NCBI GenBank assembly: GCA_026120035.1
Contig: JALRME010000013.1
Span: forward strand, 1 to 64,000
DNA: 64,000 bases
Reading direction: 5' to 3'
From: Coleophoma eucalyptorum
Taxonomy: Eukaryota; Ascomycota; Leotiomycetes; Helotiales; Dermateaceae
The notes under the pieces were generated by a model. That model was not told where the DNA came from. It worked only from the letters and a program-made list of their open reading frames with translations, and searched no databases. Shown here piece by piece: positions 35,676-45,453 of the stretch (positions are counted from its first letter, which is position 1; the number at the start of each line of letters is the position of its first letter). Position numbers and translations under genes: made by a program.

Positions 35676-36192
35676 ATGAATCCCCACAAACAGAACAAGG
35701 TCGATATCTCAGTACGTTTACATCTACTGTCTGATATAGCGATGAGTTTGCTGACACCTTCTTTGACAGTCCCTTTCTCCAGATGAGCAACGTCTCTTCC
35801 GTTTATACGGCAAGTTACCGTCCAAGGCCGACCACCTTGCGAAGCAGCTCAAGGAACGCAAATACTTTGACTCCGGTGATTACGCCCTCTCCAAGGCCGG
35901 CAAAGCCAGCTCCGTCGATACTGGCAGTGTCGGATCTCAGCACCCGCTTCCTGAGAATATCCCTCACCTTTCTTCCCCAGGAGTTGGCAATCCAAGTCAA
36001 GGAGGCAGCGGAAACAGCAATGTCAATGGCTTAGGAATGGGGGTTGCACAAAGTGGAAGTCCGGTCAAGGAGAGCAGCTTCTTGCACCGAGAGACCAGTG
36101 TGGATGAGGCTGAGAAGGATACTGTTGCTGATCGGGTCAAGGATAGCGTCAGTCCTCCACCCGCAAAGGAGGGCATTCCGATCAGAAGATAA
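35676..36192 (+). CDS. IGO1: endosulfine family protein IGO1 (PP2A inhibitor)
   Basis: Two exons, 35676-35711 and 35770-36192, predict 152 residues. The first exon codes only 12 residues, so it is easily missed. The endosulfine core is clear: SLSPDEQRLFRLYGKLPSK, then LKERKYFDSGDYALSKAG. The Ser in FDSGDY is the site phosphorylated by Rim15/Greatwall kinases in this family, turning the protein into an inhibitor of PP2A-B55 during quiescence and starvation responses. The C-terminal two thirds are Ser/Gly-rich and disordered. Cytosolic/nuclear signalling protein; assignment secure. Confidence 0.95.
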
Positions 36193-36725
36193 GAGGCCTT
36201 GGGTGCAGAATTGTTAGCATGAGGAGTTACGTATACTTTTGTTCTATGGCTGCAATGACCGGGTTATGACCGTGGCGTTTTAATGGTTGAACTTTTGTGG
36301 CTTGGATTCTGGATTTGTGATGTATGCACCACACTTCAAGGTGGGACGGAAACATGCAATAGGTTATGCCACAAGGTATACAGGCACAAAAAGTGAATGG
36401 TATGAAAATCATGAATTGAAATAGACCTGTCAATGACCAAGCGACGAATATCAAATTACATCGAACATTCAAGCGTTCATATAGGTCCTGCTTCTGCATC
36501 AGGGGGACGTACTGAACGCAATGGGTTTAAAACTCACCGTGTCATCCAATTATCGTAATGCAGAAAGGTAATCAAATCCATGATAGTCGGTCTTGCAAGT
36601 TATCCCTTATTCTGCAAGCCAGATATATAAACCTCTACAAAATCCCATGAATGTTTTCCCACTGCAGCCCCATTCAACGCCATGTGAATGCAGTTCCTTA
36701 CTTAGCTACCCAAATTGAAAGTTGA
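36193..36725. other. convergent intergenic region, IGO1 and MYG1
   Basis: No gene seen; holds both 3' flanks. Confidence 0.5.
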
Positions 36726-37796
36726 TTATTCCAACGCTTTCACAGCCATGGCCTTGGCTCCCTCGAAGGTCTTATTACCTCCAATAAATCCTGCTGCATG
36801 GACAAAGACACAACCATCGATACCCGAGATCTCATCCAACTTGTCGTCTCTGAAACCTCTCCAAGCTTCTGGTAGGGACTTTCTGCTCTCAAAGGAGCCA
36901 CGGCTGACTGGGACGCACTGGATTCTCCACTTGGCATCGGGGGCAGGCTTCTCGGGATACAAAACATAGAGGACCTTCGTGTCTGTTCCATCTTGTGCCT
37001 CTCGGGTATAAAGGTGATCACTCCAGGGAACTGAACCTCCACTCAGGACCATGATTCTTCCACTGGGGTCATATTTCAGTCTCTCTGCGTAAGCAGCGTG
37101 AACAATTTCCCTGGCCGGCAACCAAGACTTTGTCAGTTTCTCCAATGCCCGCGAAAACTCTTCTCCTATTCTTTGGCTAGCAATCACAAACTTCTCGTCC
37201 TCGGCTTTCTGAGCTTCGACAGGGTCTGATGATACTGGGTCATTCCAACTGGGGTTGAGTCTGCCAACCATCGCACCTAAAGAGAAGCCACCCTCGTCAA
37301 ATCTCTTTTCTAGGCCTGCAGTGGAGACAGCTTTTGGGTCGTATGCGGAGATGCCATTGTCGTGAGCGTCCAAGGCTTCCACGAAGTCCGTGTAAAGCTT
37401 TCTGTAGATAGAATCAACCTCCTCTGCGTCCTCGGAAGCACCCATATTTTGCGCAATGATTGGTTTGCCAAAATGCTTAAAAACAAGGCCAGCTGAGGAC
37501 AGCTTGGTAGGACGGTTGTCAAAGGTTGTATCGAACCCTCGCTGGTGGTGATCATAGCGGTTCGATCCTTCGTCGTACTCTCCACCAACGTCAACAACAG
37601 TATGGCATGTCTTCAGGAGAGCTGGGTCTCGAGTACGGATGAGCTGGGCAGACTTGTAGGTAGGGAGAAGACGTAGCATGTAGACTGCCAAAGCCTCGTC
37701 GGCGTGGAAATGGCCATTGTGTGTGCCAATACTGATTGGTTCAGTCTTGAGTCTCTTTGGTATAGATTCTGCCATTTTGTATGCGGAGCGTAGCAT
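36726..37796 (-). CDS. MYG1: MYG1 family metal-dependent exonuclease
   Basis: Single exon, 356 residues. The N-terminal core shows DHH-like metal ligands: IGTHNGHFHADEALA, RTRDPALL, VVDVGGEYD and RYDHHQRGF. Middle markers are KLSSAGLVFKHFG and EALDAHDNGI, and the C-terminal part has WRIQCVPVS, LPEAWRGFRD and FVHAAGFIGG. MYG1 is a 3'-5' RNA exonuclease reported in nucleus and mitochondria. Two in-frame ATGs, at 37,796 and 37,775, differ by seven residues (MLRSAYK), which could tune mitochondrial targeting. Intact. Confidence 0.95.
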   Translation of the reverse strand: MLRSAYKMAESIPKRLKTEPISIGTHNGHFHADEALAVYMLRLLPTYKSAQLIRTRDPALLKTCHTVVDVGGEYDEGSNRYDHHQRGFDTTFDNRPTKLSSAGLVFKHFGKPIIAQNMGASEDAEEVDSIYRKLYTDFVEALDAHDNGISAYDPKAVSTAGLEKRFDEGGFSLGAMVGRLNPSWNDPVSSDPVEAQKAEDEKFVIASQRIGEEFSRALEKLTKSWLPAREIVHAAYAERLKYDPSGRIMVLSGGSVPWSDHLYTREAQDGTDTKVLYVLYPEKPAPDAKWRIQCVPVSRGSFESRKSLPEAWRGFRDDKLDEISGIDGCVFVHAAGFIGGNKTFEGAKAMAVKALE

Positions 37797-38912
37797 ACAG
37801 AGTCTTTCAGTACTTGGTTGTTTATGAGAGAAAACTGATCTTAACGTAATAATTCTCGAGATGTGGCAGCGCTGGAGCTGGCCGACATTTTTATGGCGAG
37901 TGAATTGGCGGCGTCGCGATTGGCTGCTTTGAGTTGCACACTAGATGAAGTACCTACCGACTTACTTTCGTACCTTCAATAAAGTACCAACCAACCAGAA
38001 CTATCAGAGACGGTCAAGAAGCGCATAATAATAATTCTAGTGATGATTCCATCTAATCCGGGGAAATGTTTCATTTTTGAATTTATAATATCTAGACAGC
38101 AGCAATCCAAATACTGCACCTACAACTCAAGCACTTGGCTTCGGCTCACCGTACTCTGTAGGTACGGTGCTCTGCAAGGTAAGTTGCGCGGGCAGAAAAA
38201 CCAGGCTAGGCGGTGTTATTGCATGTGCAACTTTCGAGAACCTCGACCATGACCCACGAAGCATCCATCTGCTTAGAAGACTTATCCGTCCTCATCGTCC
38301 TCCCTCCTCGTCCAGAGAAAGCGACACAAGTAGACATAAGCCTCTCCCGAGTACACTGTGGCCCACTGCCCCGACTGGCAGCAACAAGCACGTCTTCTCT
38401 GGACTCCCCTTGCACCTTTCGTCTGCTGCTGTGCGCACAGCTTTTGTACCTTAGTACCAGCTCTCTCAGCTGCACCCTAGCACGCGACAACCTTGCCGAA
38501 GCTGTCTGCTGTAGCCTTTATCCAGGACCCTCAGTAGTAAGTTGCACTCCTCTCCGACACACTACAACATTAACAGTTCCCAGCGCCACGACATACAATA
38601 AATTCTAACCCACAACCAAAAGACAGGCCTCTCGACGGAACTCTTGCCTTGGAATTCGGGTACAGACACGGTGCAAGGGACTGCGCACAACACCCCCGAA
38701 CATACGTCAAGTAGCCTAACAGGGAAGATTCCTCTACACCGCAAGATATCCAGCACGATATCACGACCTGAGTAGGAGTTTGATTGTTCATTCTCTGCAC
38801 ACCTTTTGGATCCAGCAAGCCCTCCTTCTCGCTGGATCCTCCAGTCTTGTACAAACGCTGAGATTGAGTTTGGCGCGCTTCAACGCACGCTTCGGCGGCG
38901 CCCACTTCGCCG
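37797..38912. promoter_or_regulatory. divergent promoter region, MYG1 and ICE2
   Basis: 1.1 kb between outward-facing starts. Overlapping frames on both strands around 38,170-38,960 have no domains and look like leader sequence. No regulatory motif identified. Confidence 0.4.
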
Positions 38913-40277
38913 ATGTGGTTCCTCCGCATCCTCTCCTCGACTACCTTCCTGCTCTCGATCATCCTCTCAATACCGATCGCCTTCGATGTCGGTGGCCGAG
39001 ATTGTGGCCTTGCCTTTTCCTTATCTCTCTTCTATTTCTACGCCTTTTACTCGATATTGAGGCTGGCGACGCCGGAGAAATCGCGAGTACGATGGACTTT
39101 GGTCCAGCTCATCGCCATGTCACAGTGGGTGATTTTGCCAAGCCTGTTAATATGGAGCATGAATCGTTTTGCGGTGGACAGTAATAGTAGTGGGGGCTGG
39201 GTGTCAAGAACTTTCAATGGAAGGAGAGCTCAAGACTCAAGTATAAAGGAGTGGATCTTTGGATCCGGAGGGCTATTGGAAATGTTGACCATCGGGACAT
39301 GGGACAAACTGCTAAGATACTCGACTCCCCTGTTCCAGCTTGCGGAAGGTTTTTGCAGTCTTCTCGTAATTCAATCCGCTGGTCAAATAACACGATGGCT
39401 CGTCAATCGAGGTCGCAGTGATACCTGGATGGTAAGCCAGATGCATGTATTTGTCAAAGTCTATACTGACCTTAACCAGATTGGACTTCTGGTATTGTCC
39501 GCCTCTATCATTTCAAGCTCGGTGTACTTCTTGTGGAGAATCACAAGTTTCCCAGAAATCGGCAATGTTGATGCGATTCTTATTGGCGCTACCATAACGT
39601 GTGCCGTTTTCTTGTGTGCTTGGGGTATTGGAAGTGGCAGAGGTAACCCAGTTGAGAGCTCTCTCTTATTTGCGTACGTTGTATTATGCATCTATCAGAT
39701 CTTCACGGACTACTTGCCTACGGAAAATGCAGCAGCTTCACCGCCACCAACACAACCTGAGTTCCCACCATTTCCTCCCATCATCATGGCCTCATATTCG
39801 ACCTTGGTTTACGTCTTGTCGACTCTGCCATCTGCGATTCACTCCAGCTTTTCTTTCCTATATGCAGCATTCCAGACCATCACGCCATCTGTCCTCATAT
39901 CTCTGGCTTATCGAATCTTTGTCTTTTACGCTGCCACGCGCATCATTCCAGCGGTACGTGAGTCAGGTGCTCGAGCGCTTTCACAAGAACCTAGCTTGGA
40001 CGATAGCGATGGAGCAGGTAAAATTTTGGGCCTCCTAAGCTGGTTCAGCCCTTCTATCCTCGTGGCTGTCTACACAAGTCTATTAATGCAACACTTCTCC
40101 ACAGCATCTGCGGAAGGCAATGCTGTAGAATGGTGGACCTTGCAAGGTGGTGGGGCTGGAGGCAACATATGGCGCTGGATTAACGTTGCGGCCACCATGG
40201 CCCTCTATTCTCTTGAATTGTACCTTGGTGAAGAGGATCTTGATGGATCTCTGACTGGACACTGGAAGACAGACTGA
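38913..40277 (+). CDS. ICE2: cortical ER inheritance protein ICE2
   Basis: Two exons, 38913-39431 and 39480-40277, predict 438 residues. The 48-base intron is in frame and stop-free, so the unspliced frame also reads through; it was called because donor GTAAGC, a TACTGACC branch region and CCAG acceptor are good and removal restores a continuous family-like stretch (SDTWM joined to IGLLVLSASII). A polytopic membrane protein with about 8 to 10 hydrophobic segments, the first being a signal-anchor-like helix. The family hallmark TPLFQLAEGFCSLLVIQSAGQ is present. ICE2 supports cortical ER distribution and links ER membrane growth with lipid stores; in yeast it restrains the Nem1-Spo7 complex, whose NEM1 homologue is 10 kb away. 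Confidence 0.9.
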   Translation: MWFLRILSSTTFLLSIILSIPIAFDVGGRDCGLAFSLSLFYFYAFYSILRLATPEKSRVRWTLVQLIAMSQWVILPSLLIWSMNRFAVDSNSSGGWVSRTFNGRRAQDSSIKEWIFGSGGLLEMLTIGTWDKLLRYSTPLFQLAEGFCSLLVIQSAGQITRWLVNRGRSDTWMVSQMHVFVKVYTDLNQIGLLVLSASIISSSVYFLWRITSFPEIGNVDAILIGATITCAVFLCAWGIGSGRGNPVESSLLFAYVVLCIYQIFTDYLPTENAAASPPPTQPEFPPFPPIIMASYSTLVYVLSTLPSAIHSSFSFLYAAFQTITPSVLISLAYRIFVFYAATRIIPAVRESGARALSQEPSLDDSDGAGKILGLLSWFSPSILVAVYTSLLMQHFSTASAEGNAVEWWTLQGGGAGGNIWRWINVAATMALYSLELYLGEEDLDGSLTGHWKTD

Positions 40278-42428
40278 AGGGCGACATCTGAGGCGTCAAG
40301 AGATAGAATTAAAGAAGCAAAGAAAGTGTAGTGTGGAGGACGTGGCCATTGTTACCGGCAGGCTGCAACTCCTTCTGAATGGCTCACCCTGAGCCTCAGA
40401 CTCTGTTGTCGAGCATAAGACCCAGCAGAAGATAAGAAGCTGGCGGTCACCTTAGTTTGTCGCCTTGCCCGGCCTTGGTGCTAGGTAAACATCTCGTACA
40501 TGGAGAAGCCCTCTTCGTCATGGCGGGAATGGAAGGGCCGTATATTAGACAGTGCACGTAGCATGCGAGATCTGCAGACTGCAGAGGGATCCGTGGTGGA
40601 GAGGTGGATCAATTAGATAGTCTTGGGAGTATGAGGTGACGATTGTTCTCTAACAACGTCTCAAAAGATAATAATACATTGGCCGAATCAAGTAAGGATG
40701 ATGTTTATTTTGTGCGTGTGTGTTTTCTTCTCTCTCGCTTTCTTTGAAACGTAGATTGGCGCATCGGCATGCTGGTAGTGCTATGTGCGAGTGACATGTT
40801 TTAGTTTGGCGGCATTGGAGTTGAGCAAAATGTCGCTAGAACTCTGTGTTTGGCGGGGAGCGAAATGCCAAGCTATAGTTGGAGATGTCCTGCAGAAACG
40901 GAACCGGAATAAAAGAATTGAAACAGGGTGTTAGCTGGCATTCTCCTGCTTTACACCGCTCGCTGCTTGGGCTTGGCCATACTCTGAATCGGGGTTGAGG
41001 CAGGGGGAGGAATGTTGATTGGCGATCTGGGAGAAGGAAAAAGGGGATCACCATGTTGACTCGACAGCCGAGTACGGGAGGCACGCCCTGAATGGGGGGA
41101 GAGGGGGGTGGGGGGAGGTGAGCCTTTAAGCGACGCGAGCATGCTATTTTGGAAGCAATCAGAGCGATCTGAGGTTCGGTATGATGTTGATAATTGGAGC
41201 TGGGTACGTAGATCAGGCGGTATAGGTAGGACATCATAGCATGAGGTGATACGACGCAAAGACTGGGTCTGTGATGGAGCACGTTGGCAATGACATGATT
41301 CATTCCTCTTATCTATGATTGACTGCAGAGAAGGTGGTGGGATGGATGGCAACTAGGAGGCCCATGTCCAGAGGTACTACTTACTATTTGTACGGAAGAA
41401 GGGGAAATCGCAGCGGTGAAAGCTTGCGAGGTTGATGGCTGATAAAGTGATGGTTGATAGGTGATGACTGCCGGCGGATGGTGTGGATTAGTCAGCGGAA
41501 AGTATATTACCTCGCCTTAGGGTGGTAGGGTGGTAGGGTGGTAGGTGGTAGGGTAGGCGTGATAGGGTAGATATGGCTACCGGGACGATGGGAGCAGGTG
41601 CAGGATAGACGAGACGAGAAGAAGAGTAGGCGAAAAGCATCAGGGGATAGGAAGGGATGGGAACGGCAAGAGAAGTCATGCTGAAGCAATAAAGCAGACT
41701 ATGGTGACAGTGCCAGACGTGCCACCCAAGACATGCCATGCCACTCAAGACGTGCCACCCCAAGACCAGACCACCTCGTCCGTCGCTCACCCACACCAGA
41801 CCAGAGCGGATGCACATCCACCACCTCGATTAAAGCTTTCGCTTCGCAAGCGTGCAGACACCCCAAGTGGGTCCCGCTGTCCGTTGAGAGCTCGAGAGCA
41901 TGGGAACTGCAGTTTCCCCCCAAAGCTCCTTCGTAGCTCCTCATTCAACACTTTCCTCCCGTTGTCTCATGGGTCGACCGGCGCGACAAAGCCTATTCCC
42001 TCTGGCGTGGATGTGTACAGCGTGGTCGAGTGCAGTACCTTGCCTTACATATGTACTATTTATTGTAACTTGGATTCTCCCTCCCTATCAGAAGCTGCCC
42101 ACCTCATCCATTCCACCCCTACTACGCTCCGGCTTCCCTTCCCTCCCTGTCTCCCTCTCTCCCTCTCTCCTACAAATTCAAGACGCCTCCCGCCCACATT
42201 CCAAGCCCATCTTCTTGTTGCTTCTTCCCATTGCACTGCCAACTCCCTCTTCCAAGCGCCTTGTTCTCTCTGTCTTACTTTACTACCATTGGGTCCTGCA
42301 TACCACTCACCTGCTTGATCTTCTAAGCAAAGCTAATCGTCCAACTCCGCCTGTATTACATACCAGACTCCCACCGTCTCTCCTTTGCATCTTCATCATC
42401 TTTCATCCCTCCCATCAGCGAAACCGAC
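40278..42428. other. long intergenic region with a GGTAGGGT minisatellite
   Basis: 2.15 kb without a supported gene. A GGTAGGGT-type tandem lies at 41,519-41,570. Near 41,715-41,770 the phrase aagacgtgccaccc and variants recur three times. Frames at 40,951-41,352 (minus) and 41,701-42,595 (plus) are Pro/Ser-rich and start at non-ATG codons or are overlapped by other frames; the pyrimidine-rich part just before 42,429 is likely the AIM34 leader. Confidence 0.45.
41519..41570. repeat. GGTAGGGT minisatellite
   Basis: Five to six imperfect tandem copies of an 8-base unit (ggtagggt, with shortened ggtaggt and variant gtgatagggt copies) in intergenic DNA. Confidence 0.7.
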
Positions 42429-43221
42429 ATGTCTCGAGTTACTCCTCCCGTCACCAAGTTCACGCATGCGATGCGAACCCTGAGTTCCACCTCACATCTG
42501 GGACATCCTTCCCTTCTACTGGACTCGCAAGCTCGACAGGCCGTCTACCTACCCCGCAGTTTGAAAGATCTCAAGGCCGAATGCAGCAAACGTAACCTGA
42601 GGGCAATCGGCAGCAAAATAGAGGTAATGAAGCTTCTCGTATCAATTTGGTAGCAATTGAGCTGACCCAGCCTGGTAACAGCTTATTGAGCGACTTGCTA
42701 CTTCTGATGCGAGCCGAGCTCACAGCACTTTCGGCGGCCATCGACCCATGCCTTCCACCTCAGCGCCAGTTTACAAAGTCATCCCTCTGATGCAGGGCTT
42801 CCGAACATCTGCTCCCAAGCAGGCAGCCCACGATTCCTCTTCTATCGATTTCATGTTCTTTCCTGAGATTGAGGCTGCCCCAGACGCCAATCCGTTCGCT
42901 AAACTTCGTGTCCCATTGGCCCCCGACAACTATACCCCAGATCGAAGTGCTACCTCGGCCCATGCCGTTGAATCTCTCGATGATGCAGTCCCACGACCAG
43001 AGATTAGTATTATTGCTGCACACCCAGAGAATGTCGCAGCTGCGGCTCTGACCGAGGTCGTTGATAATGCCGCCATAGACGTTCCTCTGGAGACATTAAC
43101 CGCGGGCTTCGCGAGCACACCTGCATCAACGTTAAAGGAAGAGTCGGGCTCTTTAAAAGAGCTGTGGAATGGCTTTGTTGACGATGTATTGGGCAGTACA
43201 AAAGCCAAACCGTCTTTCTAG
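42429..43221 (+). CDS. AIM34: AIM34-like mitochondrial SAP-domain protein
   Basis: Two exons, 42429-42623 and 42682-43221, predict 244 residues. A SAP-type helix-extension-helix spans the intron: LPRSLKDLKAECSKRNLRAIGSKIE joined to LIERLATSD, roughly residues 40-75. The N-terminus (MSRVTPPVTKFTHAMRTLS) is basic and hydroxylated, consistent with mitochondrial import. Downstream residues include IDFMFFPEIEA and an Ala-rich region with no other domain. Yeast AIM34 is a small mitochondrial protein of unknown role with a SAP domain; this is the best match I can name, by architecture. Confidence 0.75.
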
Positions 43222-43820
43222 CCCGTTCTCGTGTCTGGTTGTACTTTTGAGCGGATTCGGGGGAGTTTGTTTTACCAGCTTCGAGCTGCTTGGTGTTTAT
43301 TTGGGACTGGAAAGAATTTCCTTTCGTCCTTGGGTTGGTCAAGGGAGTTTTCCCGTCTTCCAGATTGTTATTACTTAGCTTGATCTTTAAATGGTACGCC
43401 TAAAACTTCTCGTGCTCGGTGTGGGAATATCGAACCGAATTCCTCGCTGGCTCTTTCGCAATGAAACCCAATACTTTTAAGAGAACATGTATCCCCACTG
43501 AAATAAAAACTTTAGTAATGTGTTAATTGAACCCAAGCATCTGTAGAACCGACTGTCATTCCTATCATCGTTTGTTTCCTTGGCGACCAGCTCGGTTGCT
43601 TCAAAGCCTTATGACAGACAGGCCTCTTTAGAGAAAGAAAGGCGACGGTTAAATCTAGACTTAGGCTCTTCGTTGAGGTCGGAAAATCATGTTGGCCTCC
43701 GAGATAGGGCACAGTACATATCAACCCAAGTTTTGCAGGGGAATCCACCATTCAGAATACTGCTTACTTATGCTTCACAATTTGTATCAGGATTTGGGAT
43801 TTCATAACTCGACAAATAGA
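43222..43820. other. convergent intergenic region, AIM34 and dehydrogenase
   Basis: No gene seen; both 3' flanks lie here. Confidence 0.45.
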
Positions 43821-44871
43821 CTAATTGCTTGGTACTTCCAATAGAACTCCTCCATCTATTGCCAGAATCTGCCCGTTGACATACTTGTTCTTGGTCAAGA
43901 ATATGATGCCTTGGGCCATCTCCTCGTCACTTCCCGCTCGTCCCAGCGGTACATGGCCCTTTTCCTGGATCTTATGATCGGGAATATTACTCTTCTGATT
44001 CTCGTCACTTTCCTTGGTTGTCATCTCACTCGGAAAATAACCAGGTGCGATACTGTTCACGCGAATCCCGGCCTTCTTGAACTCGTAGGCCATCAACTTT
44101 GAGAGGTGAACTGTGGCCCCTTTCGCTGCGTTGTAGCTGAAATGCCCCTGTGCATGGGACATGATACCACTCATCGAGCTGATGACGATCACAGAGGCCG
44201 AGAGGTGTCCATGCGACTCCCTGCCAGCTTGGAGGAGAGGGAGAAAAGCTACGGTGGAGAAGTAGACGGAAGTGACATTGGCTAGCCTTTGTTAACGGGG
44301 CATCCACTTATTCCTCTTCTAGTAACTCACTATTGAATGTATCAGACCATTGGGCAAATGATTCATTGGACATGAGCTTTTCTTTTAGCTTAGAGGCATC
44401 CTCCTCATCTGGCTCTGCTTTGGGACCTGAGATTCCTGCTGCAGCAACGAGGAGGTTGATATACTTCTCCTTGGATGAGATCTCGGCCACGATCTTTTCT
44501 AGGTCTTCTTTCTTGGTGACATCACAGGGCCCAATGCTAGGATACGAACAGTGAGAAAATGATACCAACAAAGGAATGACTGGAGTTATGTAGTAGGAAC
44601 CTACGGGGTAATTTTCCCGCCATTGGCTGGAGAATGGCACTTTGCTGCCTGCACCAGAGCTTCCATTCGCCGTCCGGTGATGTATACGTGCGCTCCATTT
44701 GCTGCCAATGCTTGAGTGGCCCTTGAGAATATTAATTATCATGTCAAGTAAGCCTCAGGGTAGAGAGTTGTTATACATTAATCCGATCCCTGTTCCCCCT
44801 CCTGTTACGACGCATACATGGTCCTTCACGGAGAAGAGCCTGTCCGCTCTGAGAGATTCGGTTGAAGCCAT
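43821..44871 (-). CDS. short-chain dehydrogenase/reductase (SDR)
   Basis: Four exons, 44871-44777, 44721-44605, 44536-44331 and 44281-43821, predict 292 residues, all introns (55, 68 and 49 bases) in phase. Classical SDR: Rossmann cofactor motif VVTGGGTGIGLM near residue 22, second-strand TGRRMEAL favouring NADP(H), NNAG-equivalent VAAAGIS, catalytic Ser in ISSMSG, YNAAKG with the Tyr-Lys pair, and the closing IAPGYFPSEMT and DGG. Substrate is not predictable; the layout resembles fungal gluconate-5-dehydrogenase or oxoacyl reductase-like SDRs. Probably cytosolic. Confidence 0.9.
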
Positions 44872-45453
44872 CGTGTTGTGGTCTCTGAAAGGTGTAAGCG
44901 AGATGGTAGTTGATTCTCCCACGCCAGAGGAGATGATACGTTTCGAGACCTTTCAATGAGTATTGAAGTATATGTGTAGAACAGTATTCTGGGGACTGGC
45001 TGGGCTTGCCCTTAGGTCTGTTCTTTTCAACCAAAGATAAATGGGTACGAAAAAGAGGGTTTCTAGTATAGGCGATTCTTAGGATGACTGTCGTCATATC
45101 CCCTCTCCCCTTACGCGAGCGGAGCTTCATGGTGGACCACGAACCCAATTCACAATTCTCTTTGTCCCAATAATGCTGCGGAAAATGCCCTTGCGTTTTG
45201 CAAGAGTAGAACCTTGACAAAGATGATTTTGCTTTTGGGGGTGGTTGAGATCACTTAAAGTGGCTTGAGAATTGAAGGACGAAGTTAATACCACCAAAAT
45301 GATAAAGACAGCATTTATCAATGCCTTGGAAAATAATCCATTGCTCAACGAGCTATATCATCCAAGTAGTTAATGCGAAAAATTTGGTGGCATAAGAGAT
45401 TATGGCTATCAAGATTTATAATAGATATACTACGCCTCTACATCACCGACGTA
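44872..45453. other. intergenic region upstream of the dehydrogenase
   Basis: No gene supported. Frames at 44,771-45,348 on the minus strand have no domain. Confidence 0.45.

Noticed and set aside
40836..41352. Two overlapping Pro/Ser-rich minus-strand frames
   Set aside because: The better one starts with TTG right after a possible acceptor, but no upstream exon with an ATG and a normal-length intron was found.
41701..42595. Long plus-strand frames before AIM34
   Set aside because: Pyrimidine-rich low-complexity sequence in two overlapping frames, ending over the AIM34 start; leader sequence.
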